A DNA stretch of 64,000 bases from NCBI GenBank assembly GCA_964017145.1, contig OZ024847.1, forward strand, positions 868,001 through 932,000, read 5' to 3'. A program made the translations under genes and the position numbers. Source of the DNA: Agrocybe praecox. Its lineage: Eukaryota > Basidiomycota > Agaricomycetes > Agaricales > Agrocybaceae. Position 1 is the first letter of the stretch. Each line of letters opens with the position of its first letter. This document shows positions 61,044-64,000 of this stretch, piece by piece. The notes beneath the pieces are model-generated. The model made no database searches. It was not told where the DNA came from and saw only the letters and a program-made list of their open reading frames with translations.

Positions 61044-62362
61044 TTACTCCCCTTTCCATAATTTCTCCAACGCGAGCAATTCCGTCACAGCTTCATCGTA
61101 GGTCTGTTCTACAGGAATATAATCCATACCCAAAATCTCCTTTGAACGAGTGTTGTCCAAGGTCGAAAGGACGCCAGGAAGTGGCTTGATCTCCTCCAAC
61201 GGAATGATTCTGTCTGCAACTTCCGGCCTCGTCTTCTTAAGGTACTCAGCGGCCTTGCTCCAGGGCTGTAGGACACCATTAATAATGAACCGCTTCAGGT
61301 CGTCAGCCGGGAGCGTGTCCAGTTTCTCGAAGGCCAGAACATGCCCTTTCCCGACATCTCGTCCATCGACGATCCAGTTGGGGGCGAAAGGCACCTCGCC
61401 TTTGTTGATCATTCCGAATAAAAAGTCGTTTGTGCCCATGTTATCCACCGAGGTTGGTAGAGGGAAGGTTTTGGGATAAGGTCCGATGACGTATCCAGGA
61501 TGAACTGGATGCAAAATATCAAAGAAAGTTCAAAAAGACACGCTTATTCACCGCGACTCACTGGTGACAACTTTGATATCGGGATGTTGAGAGGCAAATT
61601 CCCAGAGAGCCCTTTCTGCGGCGGTTTTCGCGCGGAAGTAAATATAATATTTGTCGTCTTTGTTCTTCTCGAATTCCTCATCATTAGTTTCACCCCACTG
61701 GGATTCGTCGATGTTGAGACCATGGAAGGCAGGCATGTGCGTCGCTAGCAATATCATGCATGGTCAGGAAGCCCTCAAGGGAACCAGAGAAAGAAGACCC
61801 ACGACTGAGAAAAGTTCCGAAGGAACTGGTCACGACAAATTTCTTAACACCGGCTTTCTGAGATTGTCGAATAACGTTCAAGGTTCCTTGAATTGCGGAC
61901 TATTTGCGAAGCAAAAAAGATAGGCATAAAGTCACTATGGTTGCTAAACATGTAGAAGCGGAGCGTACATTGGACGTTTCCTCGGGGCTTTTCTTTCCAG
62001 GTAGAGGGCAAGCGATGTGGATGACAGCATCAACACCCTTCAGAGCTTCTGTGAAATCTCCAGTCGCGATATCGTTCACTTCTACGAATTCCAATCCAGG
62101 GACCTTAACAGTATCGACCAGTTTTTGATACTTCGCACTTCGGACTGTCCTAGAACATGCAATATGCATCTGAGAATCATTTCAAAGGCGATGGGCAGAT
62201 TATACTAACCCACGTACGCGATATCCGCGCTTTAAAAATTCCTCTGCGGTGTGTCCTGCGATGAACCCAGTGATACCGGTAATCTATTAATCCGGAGCAG
62301 TAAGCAAAACGTCTAATCCGGAAAAAGAGAATCGATCTCACCAAGACCAATTCTTTCGACAT
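61044..62362 (-). CDS. NAD(P)-dependent reductase, dihydroflavonol-4-reductase-like (extended SDR), copy B
   Basis: Paralogue of the reductase at 51.7-53.2 kb. Starts MSKELVL at 62362; an intron then leads into ITGITGFIAGHTAEEFLKRG (Rossmann TGxxGFxxxH). Following blocks: YRVRGTVRSAKYQKL, FVEVNDIATGDFTEALKGVD, HIACPLPGKKSPEE, VIRQSQKAGVKKFVVTSSFG, IDESQWGE, the catalytic YFRAK (YxxxK), VHPGYVIGPYPKTFPLPTS and a large last exon ending ALEKLWKGE at 61044. About six introns; all checked donors and acceptors are GT-AG and keep frame, so the gene appears intact. About 350 residues. It shares with copy A the sequence ALKGVDVLLH/ALKGVDAVIH and the PLPGK motif. It points toward the methyltransferase remnant; substrate unknown. 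Confidence 0.9.
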
Positions 62363-63828
62363 GGTGGTTGGTTATGAGTTGTATAGAGGAGTCCTGGGAG
62401 TCGTCGCGGGGTCGATGGGAGGACTGATGTGGCTGGGACTGCTATAGAGATTAAATATCCCCAACAGAAGATGACCCGACCATGCATTGATCCACCACTC
62501 TGCTCCCAATCCTTCCCTTATCTAGACGGGCAATAAGCCTTTTCTAGGTGTAGATCAATAAAAACATAGCCAGAAGTCCATCAGATCTTGATGAAACAAA
62601 CTAGGGAGGTTGCTGGTTTGTCAAATTAAAGATATGTCAGAAAGGAAGGGGTATGTGTAAAAGGTCCGGGGTAAAGCTGGGGAAGGTATGTCCATAATCG
62701 TGAGTCGGTTGCGCGTCTGACACCAAGGGTTCTACCCCGCTCTGCGAGTGGTGAAGGATAGAATGTAGGTGCTCAACTGTTCCCGAGTGCGCTCGTCACT
62801 TGAGATTTATATTCTAAAATTGGCAATTTCTGTCCTACATAAGGCTCGGCCTCAATGGACGATAAATGAGATTCAAAAAATAAATAAAAAAGGCAGTTGG
62901 CACGGTTTGAACGCAAAACCAACATTCGCATCGCGCGTCTTGTTACAGAGAACAGCCAGTTTTGTTCTCATGCTGATTCGGATTACTTATGCATCCTACT
63001 CCAGTCCTTCTTCTAAATCCAAAATCACGGTCTTGTGGCCTGGGGTTCTCAATTTAGTATTCATATGACCAAGGGTTCAACATTCAATCCTAAGCGACTT
63101 TGAATCGACTTATTTAGCATATCTTTGCCCATATCATGATACATGAAACATACGTACTTCCAGCTTGTACCATGCATAATATCGATGGAACTGACAGAAA
63201 ATGACATGAGTCTATGCAGGGCGCAAGTGGTAATCAGAAAGACATCCTCCATAGTTAACCCCCACAAACACATCGGTCGTTGCAGCGACGATATTCAGAG
63301 TTCGAATATACAGCTCGAGATGACATGCTAAGATCTCCACGTAAAGTATGTGGTTATATTACGGGTGAGCATGTTGAGATGTATGTAGGTCAAGGTTGTG
63401 GTACAAGATGCGACGCGGCATTCTTTGACATTCCTTTCTTTATTCTTACCATCATAACGTTAACGTCGGACAATCCGAACAACCATTCTGCATCGCCTGG
63501 CACCCTGTCCGCGCCACAACTTCCAAAGCAATGCTCAAGATAGGGATTCGATGCATATGCGAATACTACTGAACGGGCTGCGTTTGTAATGCATCCAATC
63601 GTCTCTCGAACTAGACGTAAAGTGGAGGAACGTTTTCTTCAAAAGCTCTTCTCTGAACTCTTTGCGTGTAAGGCATTAGTAACCTTTTTTTAATTTACAT
63701 GGGGTGGCCTATGACATGTGCGTATTCGTCTATTTTTACTGTTTCTCTTTTTCCTGAACTCGGGCATGAGGCTTGGATGCGCAGTTGCAAAAGTTGAATA
63801 AAAACGAGTCAGAAATATACCGCACGCA
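62363..63828. other. Intergenic, with a possible tRNA-derived repeat at 62.69-62.89 kb
   Basis: At 62.70-62.74 kb the sequence GAGTCGGTTGCGCG is followed about 20 bases later by GGGTTCTACCCC, loosely resembling RNA polymerase III A and B boxes, and an A-rich stretch lies at 62.87-62.89 kb. This might be a SINE, but the match is weak. The rest shows no gene. Confidence 0.35.
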
Positions 63829-64000
63829 ATGGCTGCAAGAGCTCAATCCCAACATGGTATCGAATTACATGCACCAACTGAAACCAAAATCACAGCTGTT
63901 AGCATATACTCAACTATGGCACAAGTTACACGGTCATTCTTGACGGGGTTGAAAGAAGGCCAAAACAAAATCAACGTGCGGGGTCTTCCTCGTGCCTTGC
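63829..64000 (+). CDS. DUF4139/DUF4140-type protein, N-terminal fragment cut by the window edge
   Basis: An ATG at 63829 opens 57 codons to the window end without a stop: MAARAQSQHGIELHAPTETK, ITAVSIYSTMAQVTRSF, LTGLKEGQNKINVRGLPRAL. The pattern of a vertebrate/fungal DUF4140 N-terminal domain is visible: ETKxTxVxVYxxxAxVTRxF, then LxxGxNxxxxxGLP. Proteins of this family carry an N-terminal DUF4140 and a C-terminal DUF4139 and have no settled function. The rest of the gene lies outside the window. It is called from sequence style alone and is therefore tentative. Confidence 0.6.
   Translation, partial: MAARAQSQHGIELHAPTETKITAVSIYSTMAQVTRSFLTGLKEGQNKINVRGLPRAL

Overview
The window is nuclear DNA of a mushroom-forming basidiomycete (Agaricomycetes). 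The evidence is the many 50-65 bp GT-AG introns, the fungal gene families, and a run of DUF6534-type seven-transmembrane genes, which is a basidiomycete speciality. No name below species-group level can be supported from the sequence alone. All gene models were spliced by eye from homology-like continuity across introns, so exon edges are approximate unless stated.

Layout. A housekeeping gene (INO80 complex subunit, IES6/INO80C-like) sits at 1.4-2.3 kb. From 2.9 to 25.7 kb lies a polyketide biosynthetic gene cluster. It holds a large reducing polyketide synthase ending in a thioester-reductase domain (minus strand); a divergently transcribed trans-acting enoyl reductase sharing an 850 bp promoter with it; a DUF6534 membrane protein; an FAD-dependent halogenase; an MFS exporter divergent from the halogenase; and a cytochrome P450. 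A second housekeeping gene, the ER-Golgi protein YIF1, closes the cluster at 27-28.4 kb.

From 29.8 to 48.4 kb there is a family array of DUF6534 membrane-protein genes: five intact copies on the plus strand and at least two broken ones. They are separated by a repeat-rich, AT-rich stretch (32.6-39.3 kb) containing a 17-bp minisatellite. Two more intact copies on the minus strand lie at 15-16.4 kb and 56.4-57.7 kb. Several array members share upstream sequence blocks as well as coding sequence, so they arose by segmental duplication.

The right part carries a secreted two-LysM protein with an acidic tail, two related NAD(P)-dependent reductases of the dihydroflavonol-reductase-like class, a decayed O-methyltransferase, short inverted-repeat (MITE-like) elements, and the first codons of a DUF4139-type gene running off the right edge.

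How the cluster genes may work together (inference): the PKS has degenerate internal C-methyltransferase and enoyl-reductase regions, so the separate enoyl reductase probably supplies enoyl reduction, as LovC does for LovB. The terminal reductase domain should release the chain as an aldehyde or alcohol. The halogenase and P450 would then tailor it and the MFS protein export it. The product cannot be named from sequence.
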